In this document: positions 14,776 to 22,004 of the stretch, one piece after another | Position numbering within the stretch: position 1 is the stretch's first letter | Layout of the letters: every line of letters starts with the position of its first letter | Assembly: GCA_964390805.1 (NCBI GenBank) | Contig: CAYMKL010000070.1 | Coordinates: 1-36,602, forward strand | Length of the DNA stretch: 36,602 nt | Reading direction: 5' to 3' | From: CAYMKL01 sp964390805 | Lineage (GTDB): Bacteria > Chloroflexota > Anaerolineae > VGOG01 | Notes under the pieces: generated by a model | The model's database searches: none | Told to the model about the DNA's origin: nothing | Seen by the model: the letters and a program-made list of their open reading frames with translations, nothing else | Translations under genes and position numbers: made by a program

Positions 14776-16848
14776 TCACCGTCGCTCAATGAGTAAGCCA
14801 CTTTCACCAGCAGCGATCATACTAGCAAAGATAGTACCAGCATCGGCTGCAGCAAACCAAGAGTATTTGGGATAAATCTCCACCGCGTAGAGATAATAGG
14901 TCACTCTTTCGGCCAGGCGGACAGCCAACTCGTCGTCCCGGTCAAACAACAACATGGCGTCAAAGCCATCAGGGTAGCCAGCTTCGGCCAGAAGTTCTTT
15001 GGCCTGATCCGGGTTGTATGCCGCTTCCGTGGGACCAACCACAGTATCTCCTGAGAGGAAGTCCACCAACACCACTTCCCCGATTTCGTCTCGGAGCGCG
15101 GCCCAGTTGACAGCCAAGCCCACGGCCTTTTGCACCCTTTCATCATCGAAAGGCCCACCACCGATCGAAAGAGAAAACGTTGCTACGGGTAGTATGTTTA
15201 TCACCGTGCTCCCTGCAGCAGACAACTGATCAACCGTATCGCGCGCTTGGGCGTAGACAGTAAACTGACCGGCCGCCCCTATCCATTCCAGGCTCCACTC
15301 TAGCTCACACCACGTTATGCCGCCACAGTCGGCCTGATCTCCATTGTCAAAGTACGCATCCTCTGTGCCCTTCATCCACCACCTTATGGACTGCAGGCCG
15401 ACATCGTCGCTGGCAAGCAGTTTTATCTCAAACTCATCCCCTCGATAGAGGGTTGCTGGCTCTACGTATACCTCCTCCACCACTGGCGGGTTGTCCTGCA
15501 TAACAGTGCTGTATACATAGCTTACTCCGCCGTCGGGCCAAGTTATGTCGAGCCATTTTGCGCCGTCCGGGCTGTAGTGCGGCGTGAACCAGTACTCACC
15601 AGGTCCTGAGAAGGTCCTGTTATGTAGATAGGTGTACTCACCTCCAGGAGCCAGCGAGAAGTTCTCTATCATGTAGAAGTCCTGTATGGAACCATCAGGG
15701 CCTCGGCCCTTGACGCCGAAGTACCTGGCGGTGAAGGTTTGCTCTCCGTAGTTGCGCACCTTGAAAGTCGCATCCACAGTCTCCCCAACAAAGGGGCTGA
15801 GGTTGGTGATCTTCAGGTCGGAGATCAAACGCACGTCGGCTGGCGTGCGGGTGGCCGTCGCTGTTGGGGTGGGTATCGGGGTGTGGGTCGGCGTTCGCGT
15901 CGCCGTAGGCGTGGTTGTAGGAGTTGGTGCGTCTTCTGAGGGGAAGATAACTGGCTTGATAGACCCCACTTTCTCAGGCTTGGTTACCGCGCTCACCCAA
16001 TCATCCACCGCCGTCATCTCAACATCACTGGGTGGGCGGGGCGCCTCGCGAGGTTTCACGTAGGTCGCCTGGCCAGGCTGGAGGGTTACCGCCCGCTGTT
16101 GAGCCTCTACCCGCGCTTCTCCTTTGTACACCACCACCGAAGTGACCCCGTCTTCATCCACCGAGATCAGATATTCTGTGGATACACTGGTGATCATTGC
16201 CCACTCGGTCTCGGTGGTGACGATTACACGCTCCCCTGCTCGCTTCTGCAACTCCTGGAGCGTCGTGCCCAAGGCGAGGTAAAGCTTCACGATAGGAGAG
16301 GCATCAGGGTCGGGTGCCGCCTTCACCTGCAATCCGGTCTCGACAAAGATCTCCACCCTCAAGAAGTCAGAGAAGGTCAGGACGCCCAGGCCGTTTTCGT
16401 CGGTGTTGATCTCATCTCCAGTACCCACTGGCTCATGGTCGCCGACATCCACCTCTTCGACCGCCTCGCCCGGATGGCGGCACTGTACCAGGTAACGCTC
16501 GGCCAAGAGATCGGCCGTACGGTCAGGTGTGGGGGTCGGTGTGTTGGTCGCCGGTGTAGGAGTTGGCGTGTCTGTCACCGGTGGGGGAGTCGGCGTGTCT
16601 GTCACCGGTGGGGGAGTCGGCGTGTCCGTCACCGGTGGAGGAGTCGGCGTGTCCGCTAGCGGTGTGAGAGTTGGCGTGTCCGTCACCGGTGTGGGAGAAG
16701 GCGTGTTGACCGCTGGCGTGGGAGTGTCCGTCGGTGGTATCGGTGTATCCGTCGGGGTCAGGGTCGGGGTCGGCGTGCCGTCACAGCCCCCCATAGTCAA
16801 AGCCAGCAGTACCAGACAAATACCCTGCGCTATGCGCTTGGCACTCAT
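14776..16848 (-). CDS. Lipoprotein 1: Thr-Pro stalk, FecR-like, Ig-like and solute-binding-like C-terminal module
   Basis: 690 residues. The lipobox LTMGGC puts the lipid on Cys 22. A long Thr-Pro stalk (about 23-117) is built partly from 30-bp tandem repeats. A FecR-like region follows (about 120-270: GDEINTDENGLGVLTFSD, LQPGQATYVKP), then a second Thr-Pro linker, a CARDB-like domain (about 337-455), an Ig-like domain with a Cys pair (about 456-560), and the module resembling family-5 solute-binding proteins (about 561-690: ERVQKAVGLAVNW, PDQAKELLAEAGYPDGFDA). The start codon overlaps the STAND gene stop as ATGA, so translation is probably coupled. This ties a surface lipoprotein directly to the cytoplasmic STAND/SIR2-like protein. 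Confidence 0.87.
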   Translation of the reverse strand: MSAKRIAQGICLVLLALTMGGCDGTPTPTLTPTDTPIPPTDTPTPAVNTPSPTPVTDTPTLTPLADTPTPPPVTDTPTPPPVTDTPTPPPVTDTPTPTPATNTPTPTPDRTADLLAERYLVQCRHPGEAVEEVDVGDHEPVGTGDEINTDENGLGVLTFSDFLRVEIFVETGLQVKAAPDPDASPIVKLYLALGTTLQELQKRAGERVIVTTETEWAMITSVSTEYLISVDEDGVTSVVVYKGEARVEAQQRAVTLQPGQATYVKPREAPRPPSDVEMTAVDDWVSAVTKPEKVGSIKPVIFPSEDAPTPTTTPTATRTPTHTPIPTPTATATRTPADVRLISDLKITNLSPFVGETVDATFKVRNYGEQTFTARYFGVKGRGPDGSIQDFYMIENFSLAPGGEYTYLHNRTFSGPGEYWFTPHYSPDGAKWLDITWPDGGVSYVYSTVMQDNPPVVEEVYVEPATLYRGDEFEIKLLASDDVGLQSIRWWMKGTEDAYFDNGDQADCGGITWCELEWSLEWIGAAGQFTVYAQARDTVDQLSAAGSTVINILPVATFSLSIGGGPFDDERVQKAVGLAVNWAALRDEIGEVVLVDFLSGDTVVGPTEAAYNPDQAKELLAEAGYPDGFDAMLLFDRDDELAVRLAERVTYYLYAVEIYPKYSWFAAADAGTIFASMIAAGESGLLIERR
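16530..16740. repeat. 30-bp coding tandem repeat (Thr-Pro stalk)
   Basis: About six copies of a unit such as GTCACCGGTGGGGGAGTC plus GGCGTGTCT, coding ten residues (VTDTPTPPP type). Copies differ by few bases, so the stalk length probably varies between strains. Confidence 0.75.
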
Positions 16849-19800
16849 GGTCCACCTCCAGCCTCACCCCTTGTCCCTGGCCTGGCTGCAGGCGCCTCGC
16901 CCCGGGCGATGCCGTAGGCGATGGCCAGGCCGACGATAGGTCCGGCAGCCAGAACAAGAAGGGGATGCCCCGTCGCCAGCGTCTTCATCATAGCGAGCAG
17001 GCCGAAGCCTACAACACCGCCCAAGGCACCGCCTGCGAGCTTAGCCAGAGGAGCCTTACTCAACTCTCCTGCAAGCGTTATGCCGGCTGCCGTCAGGCTG
17101 CCCGCCAAGGCAGTGACGATGGCTGTGCTTACAAATGGCTGCCTATCCGCCACTGCATAAGGCACTAAAGCCACGGCAAAGCCAATGCTTCCCCCCAGGA
17201 TCCCGCCAAATGTCGGCACTGCTATTGGCCGCCCGGGGCCCAAGGCTCGCCCTATGCTTATCCCTGACGCCACGAGTGCACCGGCAATGAAGCCCAAAGT
17301 ACCAAAGAGTACAATGGCAAGAGGAGCAATGAGCAAACCTGAGACCACGCCAATTCCCTCCTCTGCCGCGTTAACGATCAATACCGGCGATACGCCCACT
17401 GCAAATCCAACAGCCCCACCTACAGCCCCACCCACTGTGACCGACCGAATCGAGCCTCGCTCCCGGCTCAGTCGGATACGGGCCACTCGGCGAGCAACCT
17501 TCTCGTACAGAGACCAGCCCAAGTCCGGCAGTAGTGCTCCATCAGTATCCCACACCCAGGCCAGAGCTTCCACAGCGCTCGCCTGCGAGTCTCCCTTAGC
17601 CTGCCAGGCGAGTTGCGCCAGCTCCTCCACGACTTCTCCCACGCCCGTGCGAGCCAGGCCCACGGCGGCAGCCCGCCGAACCTGGACAGCGTTGTCCTCC
17701 ACGGCCACTCGCTGCAACGTCCGCGCGACTTCATCGGTCTTGACCTGGCTCAGAGCGTGTATGGCGTGGCTCCTCTCTTCCGCGGTCCATTTGGGCGCTA
17801 GCAAGTCGGTCAGGCAGACCACCTGATCGTTCACCTCAGGCACGCGGCTAAGCCAGTAGGCCATCTCGTACTCGTAGCGGGCTGCGCTGCGCAAGAGCAC
17901 GGCGTTTTTCTCGGCCCCCAGGTCGCCCAGGTCGTCTCGCAGCCCGTAGACTTCCTTCAGCCGGCTCAGGTCCAGCAGCTCCTTGCTGTGCTGCCAGTCG
18001 GAGAGGCCGCGATCGAGCACGCCGCGCACTCGCTCTACCCTCCGCGCCCGCTCGTCCAGCCAGCCAGAGATCCGCTCCGCCAGGTAGTCGTGAACCAGCT
18101 CGTAGCGCACCTCTCCGTCGGACTTCAAGGCCCGCACCAGGCGTAGATGATCCAGTTCGCCCAGGATGCCTTCGAGCTCATCACGGGCCAAACCCGTCCT
18201 CTCAATGATCTGGGCCAGAGACCGAGGCTCCTTGGTGCCGGCCTCGGTAACCAGAGCCTGCAACACGACTCGGGCCAGCCGCCGCTGGGTCTCTTCCAGC
18301 TTCTCCAACTCCTCGTCCAGATACTCCCCCAGTATCGTGTCCGCGCCGCCCAACTCCTCGTAGATGGCTATGGTGATCTCAGGCTCCGGCTCGCGCAGAA
18401 CCCGATCGTACAAGCGGTCGCAGACAATCTGCAATTGGGGAGGGTTGATGCCCTCCTCGTCCAAATCATCCACGATCCGCTCCAACAGGCCCTCCTGCAA
18501 AGTGATGCCGAAACGTTTCAGCGGCTCGGTGATAGCTTGCGCTGCTTGCTCCCCTGCCAACGGCTGCAATTCCAAAGTGTTGTTTACTATGTAGGGGATC
18601 TCGGGCCTGAAGGTCAAAAGGTTGATCAATGCTTCGCTGCGCAGGCTGATCACGAATCGAGCGCGGACCGAGCGACTCTCCAGACAATGAGCCAACTCGC
18701 CTACGAAGGACTGCTGCACAGCCCGGCCAAACTTGGGCCGGAAGAACTCCTCAAACTGATCCAGGAAGATGACCAGGTCTTGCCCCGCTTCCAGCGCCGA
18801 CAACTGGTCTCGCAGTGAGCCTGCCCTGAGCCCAGCCGAAGGGCCAGGGCCAAGCGGTGCGCCGACTGCCGCCTCGATAGAGGATCGGAGGTCAGCCAGG
18901 GGATCACCCATCACCCTGGTGTAAGCCACCTGACACTCGCCGCGTTCCAAGGCTGGCTTAGCTCCTGCCAGGAGCAACGAAGTCTTGCCTGTGCCAGAAG
19001 CCCCCACCAGCACCAGGAGTTGGTGAGCCAGGATGCTGGAGATGAGTTGCTGGGTCTCAACCTCCCGACCGTAGAAGATGCCCGTATCCTCCTCAGTGTA
19101 GTAGTCCAGGCGCTTGAAGGGACGACCTCGCAGGGCTACCTCAGGTCGCTCCTCTTTTTTTGGGGCCCTGGTCTCGTAGCCATCCAGTGCCGCCAGCAAG
19201 TTCCTCAGGGAGGTTTCGGCATCAGCCTCAATGATGTGAGTCTCCTTGTCCTCCCAGAATCGCCGGCAGTAATCGGAGGGGCTGGGATCAACAGCGTAGC
19301 TGCGTCCCTTGAGCCTTCCCAGGCGCTGAGTCACCTGGGCACATACGCTCTTGAGGCGGACATCGTCCAGGTCGCAGTTAATGAAAAGCAAGGTGTTGGC
19401 CACCAACTGCTGTCTCACCAGATCGGCCATCATGGGCGAGCGCTGATCGTATCCGTAGTGATCGTCCTCGGTGATAACGATCTCACCGCGTTCAATGTCG
19501 CCGAACAGCTTGACCAACGTGGTTTTTTCGGCATCCAGCCCGGCGGCGTCGGTGATAGTCACCACCACCTGAGGCCAACGCCCGACGGTCCGCAGAGATT
19601 GCTCCAGGAGGGTATCAATACTTGTGGTAACAATGAACCTGATGGGTAGTTGGGCGATGAGCCGATGCACCGGCGCGGGGACATAAGAGGGGTTAGCCAT
19701 GATGTCGGCTATGGCGGTGATGAGGGCGTGGCGTCCCTGAGTCATCTCATAATACTGAGCCACCTTTGCCAGAGACATGTCTGGCTCAGAGTAGCCGCAC

Positions 19801-19970
19801 CGCCGAGCCAGCAACAAGGCGATTTCGGGCCAACTGGGCCTGGCCTGTCCCGCCTCCGTTCGGACCACCGTTTCAGAGCCCAAGAAGAGGACGACGTTGC
19901 CTCCAGCAATTCTCTCCACCAACTCCTGGGGGATTTGCCTGTACTGAGCCCCGTCGAAGTAATCATTCAC
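16845..19970 (-). CDS. Degenerate SIR2-like domain fused to an nSTAND1-type ATPase, HEAT repeats and a membrane domain
   Basis: 1041 residues from a GTG start with GAGGG upstream. Residues 12-260 align with the SIR2 protein at 10397-11155, but every active-site motif is lost: GAGIS is GSETV (31-35), TTNWD is TTSID (Ser 117 for Asn), KLHGS is KLFGD (Phe 156 for His), and GFGLAD is NCDLDD. The ATPase begins at about 285 (GIFYGREVETQQL), with Walker A GASGTGKTS near 325 and Walker B LVIFLDQFEEFF near 400, the pattern of nSTAND1 modules. A winged-helix region, HEAT-like repeats (about 700-790) and Gly/Ala-rich hydrophobic segments (about 843-1030, several membrane helices) follow. It is probably a membrane-tethered switch that senses or scaffolds rather than hydrolyses NAD. 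Residues 4-11 and about 376-385 are encoded by family-A repeats. First gene of the promoter-led unit. Confidence 0.87.
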   Translation of the reverse strand: MNDYFDGAQYRQIPQELVERIAGGNVVLFLGSETVVRTEAGQARPSWPEIALLLARRCGYSEPDMSLAKVAQYYEMTQGRHALITAIADIMANPSYVPAPVHRLIAQLPIRFIVTTSIDTLLEQSLRTVGRWPQVVVTITDAAGLDAEKTTLVKLFGDIERGEIVITEDDHYGYDQRSPMMADLVRQQLVANTLLFINCDLDDVRLKSVCAQVTQRLGRLKGRSYAVDPSPSDYCRRFWEDKETHIIEADAETSLRNLLAALDGYETRAPKKEERPEVALRGRPFKRLDYYTEEDTGIFYGREVETQQLISSILAHQLLVLVGASGTGKTSLLLAGAKPALERGECQVAYTRVMGDPLADLRSSIEAAVGAPLGPGPSAGLRAGSLRDQLSALEAGQDLVIFLDQFEEFFRPKFGRAVQQSFVGELAHCLESRSVRARFVISLRSEALINLLTFRPEIPYIVNNTLELQPLAGEQAAQAITEPLKRFGITLQEGLLERIVDDLDEEGINPPQLQIVCDRLYDRVLREPEPEITIAIYEELGGADTILGEYLDEELEKLEETQRRLARVVLQALVTEAGTKEPRSLAQIIERTGLARDELEGILGELDHLRLVRALKSDGEVRYELVHDYLAERISGWLDERARRVERVRGVLDRGLSDWQHSKELLDLSRLKEVYGLRDDLGDLGAEKNAVLLRSAARYEYEMAYWLSRVPEVNDQVVCLTDLLAPKWTAEERSHAIHALSQVKTDEVARTLQRVAVEDNAVQVRRAAAVGLARTGVGEVVEELAQLAWQAKGDSQASAVEALAWVWDTDGALLPDLGWSLYEKVARRVARIRLSRERGSIRSVTVGGAVGGAVGFAVGVSPVLIVNAAEEGIGVVSGLLIAPLAIVLFGTLGFIAGALVASGISIGRALGPGRPIAVPTFGGILGGSIGFAVALVPYAVADRQPFVSTAIVTALAGSLTAAGITLAGELSKAPLAKLAGGALGGVVGFGLLAMMKTLATGHPLLVLAAGPIVGLAIAYGIARGEAPAARPGTRGEAGGGP
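18819..18844. repeat. Family-A palindromic element in frame between Walker A and Walker B
   Basis: Reads GCCTGCCCTGAGCCCAGCC then GAAGGGC. It encodes about nine residues (GPSAGLRAG) in a variable loop of the STAND ATPase. Confidence 0.7.
19938..19961. repeat. Family-A palindromic element at the start of the STAND gene
   Basis: Reads CCTGTACTGAGCCCCGTCG then AAGTA. On the minus strand it encodes YFDGAQYR, the N-terminal extension that the related SIR2 protein lacks (its Met lines up at residue 11, beside QIP). Confidence 0.7.
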
Positions 19971-20024
19971 TATGATGCCCTCTAGCGTTTCACTACCGGC
20001 TACTTTTCATGGATGAGGCTCAGA

Positions 20025-20053
20025 AACCAGGTTCTTAGGGGAAAAACCTGGTT
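20025..20053 (-). promoter_or_regulatory. Leader hairpin in the 5' UTR of the STAND operon
   Basis: Perfect 9-bp arms, AACCAGGTT and AACCTGGTT, with an 11-base loop. It falls between the predicted transcription start (about 20062) and the GTG at 19970. It has no U-tract, so it is more likely a stabiliser, binding site or repeat than a terminator. Confidence 0.6.
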
Positions 20054-20068
20054 CCCTCCCTGAGTCTG

Positions 20069-20097
20069 ATTATATCAATAATGTTTCAAATTGTCAA
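20069..20097 (-). promoter_or_regulatory. Perfect sigma-70-type promoter for the STAND/lipoprotein/SIR2 operon
   Basis: On the minus strand TTGACA (20092-20097) is followed by exactly 17 bases and TATAAT (20069-20074). Transcription should start near 20062, giving a leader of about 90 nt. It lies just beyond the rpsI terminator, so the unit is set up for independent expression. Confidence 0.85.
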
Positions 20098-20133
20098 TAA
20101 CCTGCTCAGACTTTGAAATCCGTGAATCCTGCG

Positions 20134-20158
20134 ACTTGTCCTGAGCCTGTCGAAGGGA
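20134..20158. repeat. Family-A element between terminator and promoter
   Basis: Reads ACTTGTCCTGAGCC then TGTCGAAGGGA, a typical intergenic copy of the family found in frame elsewhere in this window. Confidence 0.7.
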
Positions 20159-20168
20159 TCCGCTGTTC

Positions 20169-20210
20169 CAAAAACAAAAGGGGTGTGGTCTCCAACGACC
20201 CCACCCCTTT
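20169..20210 (-). terminator. Rho-independent terminator of the ribosomal superoperon
   Basis: A 14-bp stem with one mismatch (20177-20190 with 20197-20210; arm AAAGGGGTGTGGTC) and a six-base loop, followed on the minus strand by TTTTGTTTTT. It lies 28 bp after the rpsI stop. Confidence 0.88.
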
Positions 20211-20237
20211 GAAACAACGGGCTGATTTGAGTGACCT

Positions 20238-20630
20238 TTACCGCTTGGTGTACTGCGGCGCCTTGCGGGCACGCTTGAGCCCAGGCTTCTTCCTTTCCTT
20301 CATACGCGCATCACGGGTCAGGAAACCGCCCTTGCGCAAAACGGGCCGCAGGTTTGGATCGGCCACCAACAAGGCGCGAGCGATACCATGACACACGGCT
20401 CCCGCCTGGCCAGATACGCCTCCCCCCTGAACCTTGACTGAGACATTGAACGTACCTTCGGTATCCGTGACCTTTAGTGGCTCCAGCAGGTGCGCCGCAT
20501 CGCCCTCCCGCGAGAAGTACTCCTCCACCGGCTTGTCGTTCACGACGATGTTGCCCTCGCCAGGGTATAGCCGCACACGAGCGCTAGCCGTCTTGCGTCG
20601 TCCTACTCCCTCATAATAAACAACTGCCAT
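20238..20630 (-). CDS. rpsI: 30S ribosomal protein S9
   Basis: 130 residues, full length for the family. The N-terminus has YYEGVGRRKTASARVRL, the centre GGGVSGQAGA, and the C-terminal tail ends in KAPQYTKR, the basic tail that reaches the P-site tRNA. The ribosome site AGAGGAGAGG precedes the ATG. It follows rplM by 12 bp and is the last gene before the terminator, the usual L13-S9 pair. Confidence 0.97.
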   Translation of the reverse strand: MAVVYYEGVGRRKTASARVRLYPGEGNIVVNDKPVEEYFSREGDAAHLLEPLKVTDTEGTFNVSVKVQGGGVSGQAGAVCHGIARALLVADPNLRPVLRKGGFLTRDARMKERKKPGLKRARKAPQYTKR

Positions 20631-20642
20631 TTGCCTCTCCTC

Positions 20643-21071
20643 TCACAATTCCAGCACCTTAGGCTGCTGAGCCTGATGGGGATGGGAGTCACCCGCGTAG
20701 ACCTTGAGCTTTTTCAGCATCTTACGACCCAGTCGGTTCTTGGGCAGCATCCCCCGCACCGCAGCCTGCAGCACCCGTTCTGGATGTTTCTGCAGTTGAT
20801 TCCTCAAGCTGATGCTTTTGATCCCGCCAGGATAGCCCGTATGGCGATAATACATCTTTTGGTCCAGCTTCCGGCCAGTGACCTGCACTTTTTCAGCGTT
20901 GACCACAATGACGAAGTCACCACAATCGAGGTGCGGAGAGTAGATTGGCTTATGCTTGCCCCTCAGCACCTGGGCGATCTCCGAAGCCAGCCGTCCCAAT
21001 GTCTTGCCCTCAGCATTCACCAAGAGCCACTCTCGTTCCATATCCTCTGCTCTAGCTGTATACGTCTTCAC
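20643..21071 (-). CDS. rplM: 50S ribosomal protein L13
   Basis: 142 residues from a GTG start (GGAGGA lies eight bases upstream). Family signatures are visible: EREWLLVNAEGKTLGRLAS, the GDFVIVVNAEKV strand, and AVRGMLPKNRLGR. It binds 23S rRNA early in 50S assembly. The spacer to truA holds a 10-bp repeat (ATCTGCG type). Confidence 0.97.
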   Translation of the reverse strand: MKTYTARAEDMEREWLLVNAEGKTLGRLASEIAQVLRGKHKPIYSPHLDCGDFVIVVNAEKVQVTGRKLDQKMYYRHTGYPGGIKSISLRNQLQKHPERVLQAAVRGMLPKNRLGRKMLKKLKVYAGDSHPHQAQQPKVLEL

Positions 21072-21130
21072 CTATGAGTCCTCCGTATTCTGGACGCAGT
21101 TCGCCGCTGATGCCGCTTCGCTATACATTG

Positions 21131-21150
21131 ATCTGCGAGAATCTGCGTCC
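21131..21150. repeat. 10-bp direct repeat in the truA-rplM spacer
   Basis: ATCTGCGAGA followed by ATCTGCGTCC; a period-10 micro-repeat in an otherwise empty 87-bp spacer. Confidence 0.55.
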
Positions 21151-21158
21151 CACAACAG

Positions 21159-21908
21159 TCAATAGTTTACCTTTATCAAGCACAAACCATGAGCAGGAGC
21201 AAGCTGGCCCGCCCTATCGCGATCAGCAGACCGGAGAATCTCCTCAAACCCATCGGGGGAGAGCTTCCCTGCTCCCACCAACAACAGCGTACCCACCAGG
21301 CTCCTCACCATCCGATACAGAAAAGCGTTGGCTACTATATCGAAGTAAACAAATGGCTCCTCTGGAGTCCATTGAGCCTGGTACACCCTACGCACCGTGT
21401 TATCGCCCTGAGGCGCTCGCCCAAAAGAGGCGAAATCGTGGCTCCCCACCAGGACTCGGGCCGCCTCGTTCATGGCCGCTACTCCCCCTATTTCCCCCCC
21501 AAAGTGGGGGGGGTGAAAGGGGGGAGAGAAATGATAGGCGAAGCGTCTGGCCAACGGCGAACGCAAGGGCTGGTTATAGATGGTGTAGCGATACTCCCTA
21601 CTTACGGCGTCAAAGCGGGGATGAAAGTCCTGGGACACGGGTCTTAGCTCGCGTACCGCGATGTCTTTGGGCAAGACGGCATTCAATGCACGCTGAAGCT
21701 CCTCAATAGGATGTCGCCAGGACGTACTGAAGGCGATAACCTGCCCCTGGGCATGAACGCCGGTGTCAGTCCGGCCCGCCCCCATTACCCTGATCTCCTC
21801 TTGGGCAACCGCCGCCAGTGCGCGCTCTATCTCCCCCTGAATCGTCGCGCCCTGGGCTTGTACCTGGAAGCCGAGGTAGTCGGTGCCATCGTACTCGATG
21901 ACGGCCAT
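21159..21908 (-). CDS. truA: tRNA pseudouridine(38-40) synthase TruA
   Basis: 249 residues from the ATG at 21908, chosen because family members begin close to AVIEYDGTDYLGFQ; codons upstream are made of CCTCCAA repeat DNA. The catalytic Asp is residue 48 in GAGRTDTGVHA, and FLYRMVRSLVGTLL is present near the C-terminus. It modifies U38-U40 in the tRNA anticodon arm. Residues about 128-142 (SPPFHPPHFGGEIGG) are encoded by a poly-C/G palindrome at 21485-21527 and replace a shorter loop expected before VAAMNEAA. It sits between rplQ and rplM, its common place in this operon type. Confidence 0.93.
   Translation of the reverse strand: MAVIEYDGTDYLGFQVQAQGATIQGEIERALAAVAQEEIRVMGAGRTDTGVHAQGQVIAFSTSWRHPIEELQRALNAVLPKDIAVRELRPVSQDFHPRFDAVSREYRYTIYNQPLRSPLARRFAYHFSPPFHPPHFGGEIGGVAAMNEAARVLVGSHDFASFGRAPQGDNTVRRVYQAQWTPEEPFVYFDIVANAFLYRMVRSLVGTLLLVGAGKLSPDGFEEILRSADRDRAGQLAPAHGLCLIKVNY
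21485..21527. repeat. Poly-C/G palindromic element in frame in truA
   Basis: Imperfect inverted repeat built from CCCCCTATTTCCCCCCC and GGGGGGGGTGAAAGGGGGG around AAAGT. It is unlike the rest of the gene in base use and encodes a Pro/Phe/His then Gly-rich loop. Confidence 0.75.
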
Positions 21909-21941
21909 GAGTTTTTGGGTGCTGGCCTCCGACTTCGGATT

Positions 21942-21968
21942 TCCAACCTCCAACCTCCAACCTCCAAC
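21942..21968. repeat. 7-bp tandem repeat (CCTCCAA)
   Basis: Three perfect CCTCCAA units plus partial copies between rplQ and truA, directly beside a family-A palindrome (21969-21992). Confidence 0.85.
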
Positions 21969-21992
21969 ACTTCGACAAGCTCAGTACAAGCT
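21969..21992. repeat. Family-A element in the truA-rplQ spacer
   Basis: Reads ACTTCGACAAGCTCAG then TACAAGCT. Its reverse complement matches the copy at 371-394 in length and ends. Confidence 0.75.
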
Positions 21993-22004
21993 TCCAATCC
22001 CCAT

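Noticed and set aside
11171..16848. FecR-like regions as part of a sigma/anti-sigma iron-signalling system
   Set aside because: No sigma factor, TonB receptor or iron gene is nearby, and the proteins are lipoproteins without a cytoplasmic anti-sigma part.
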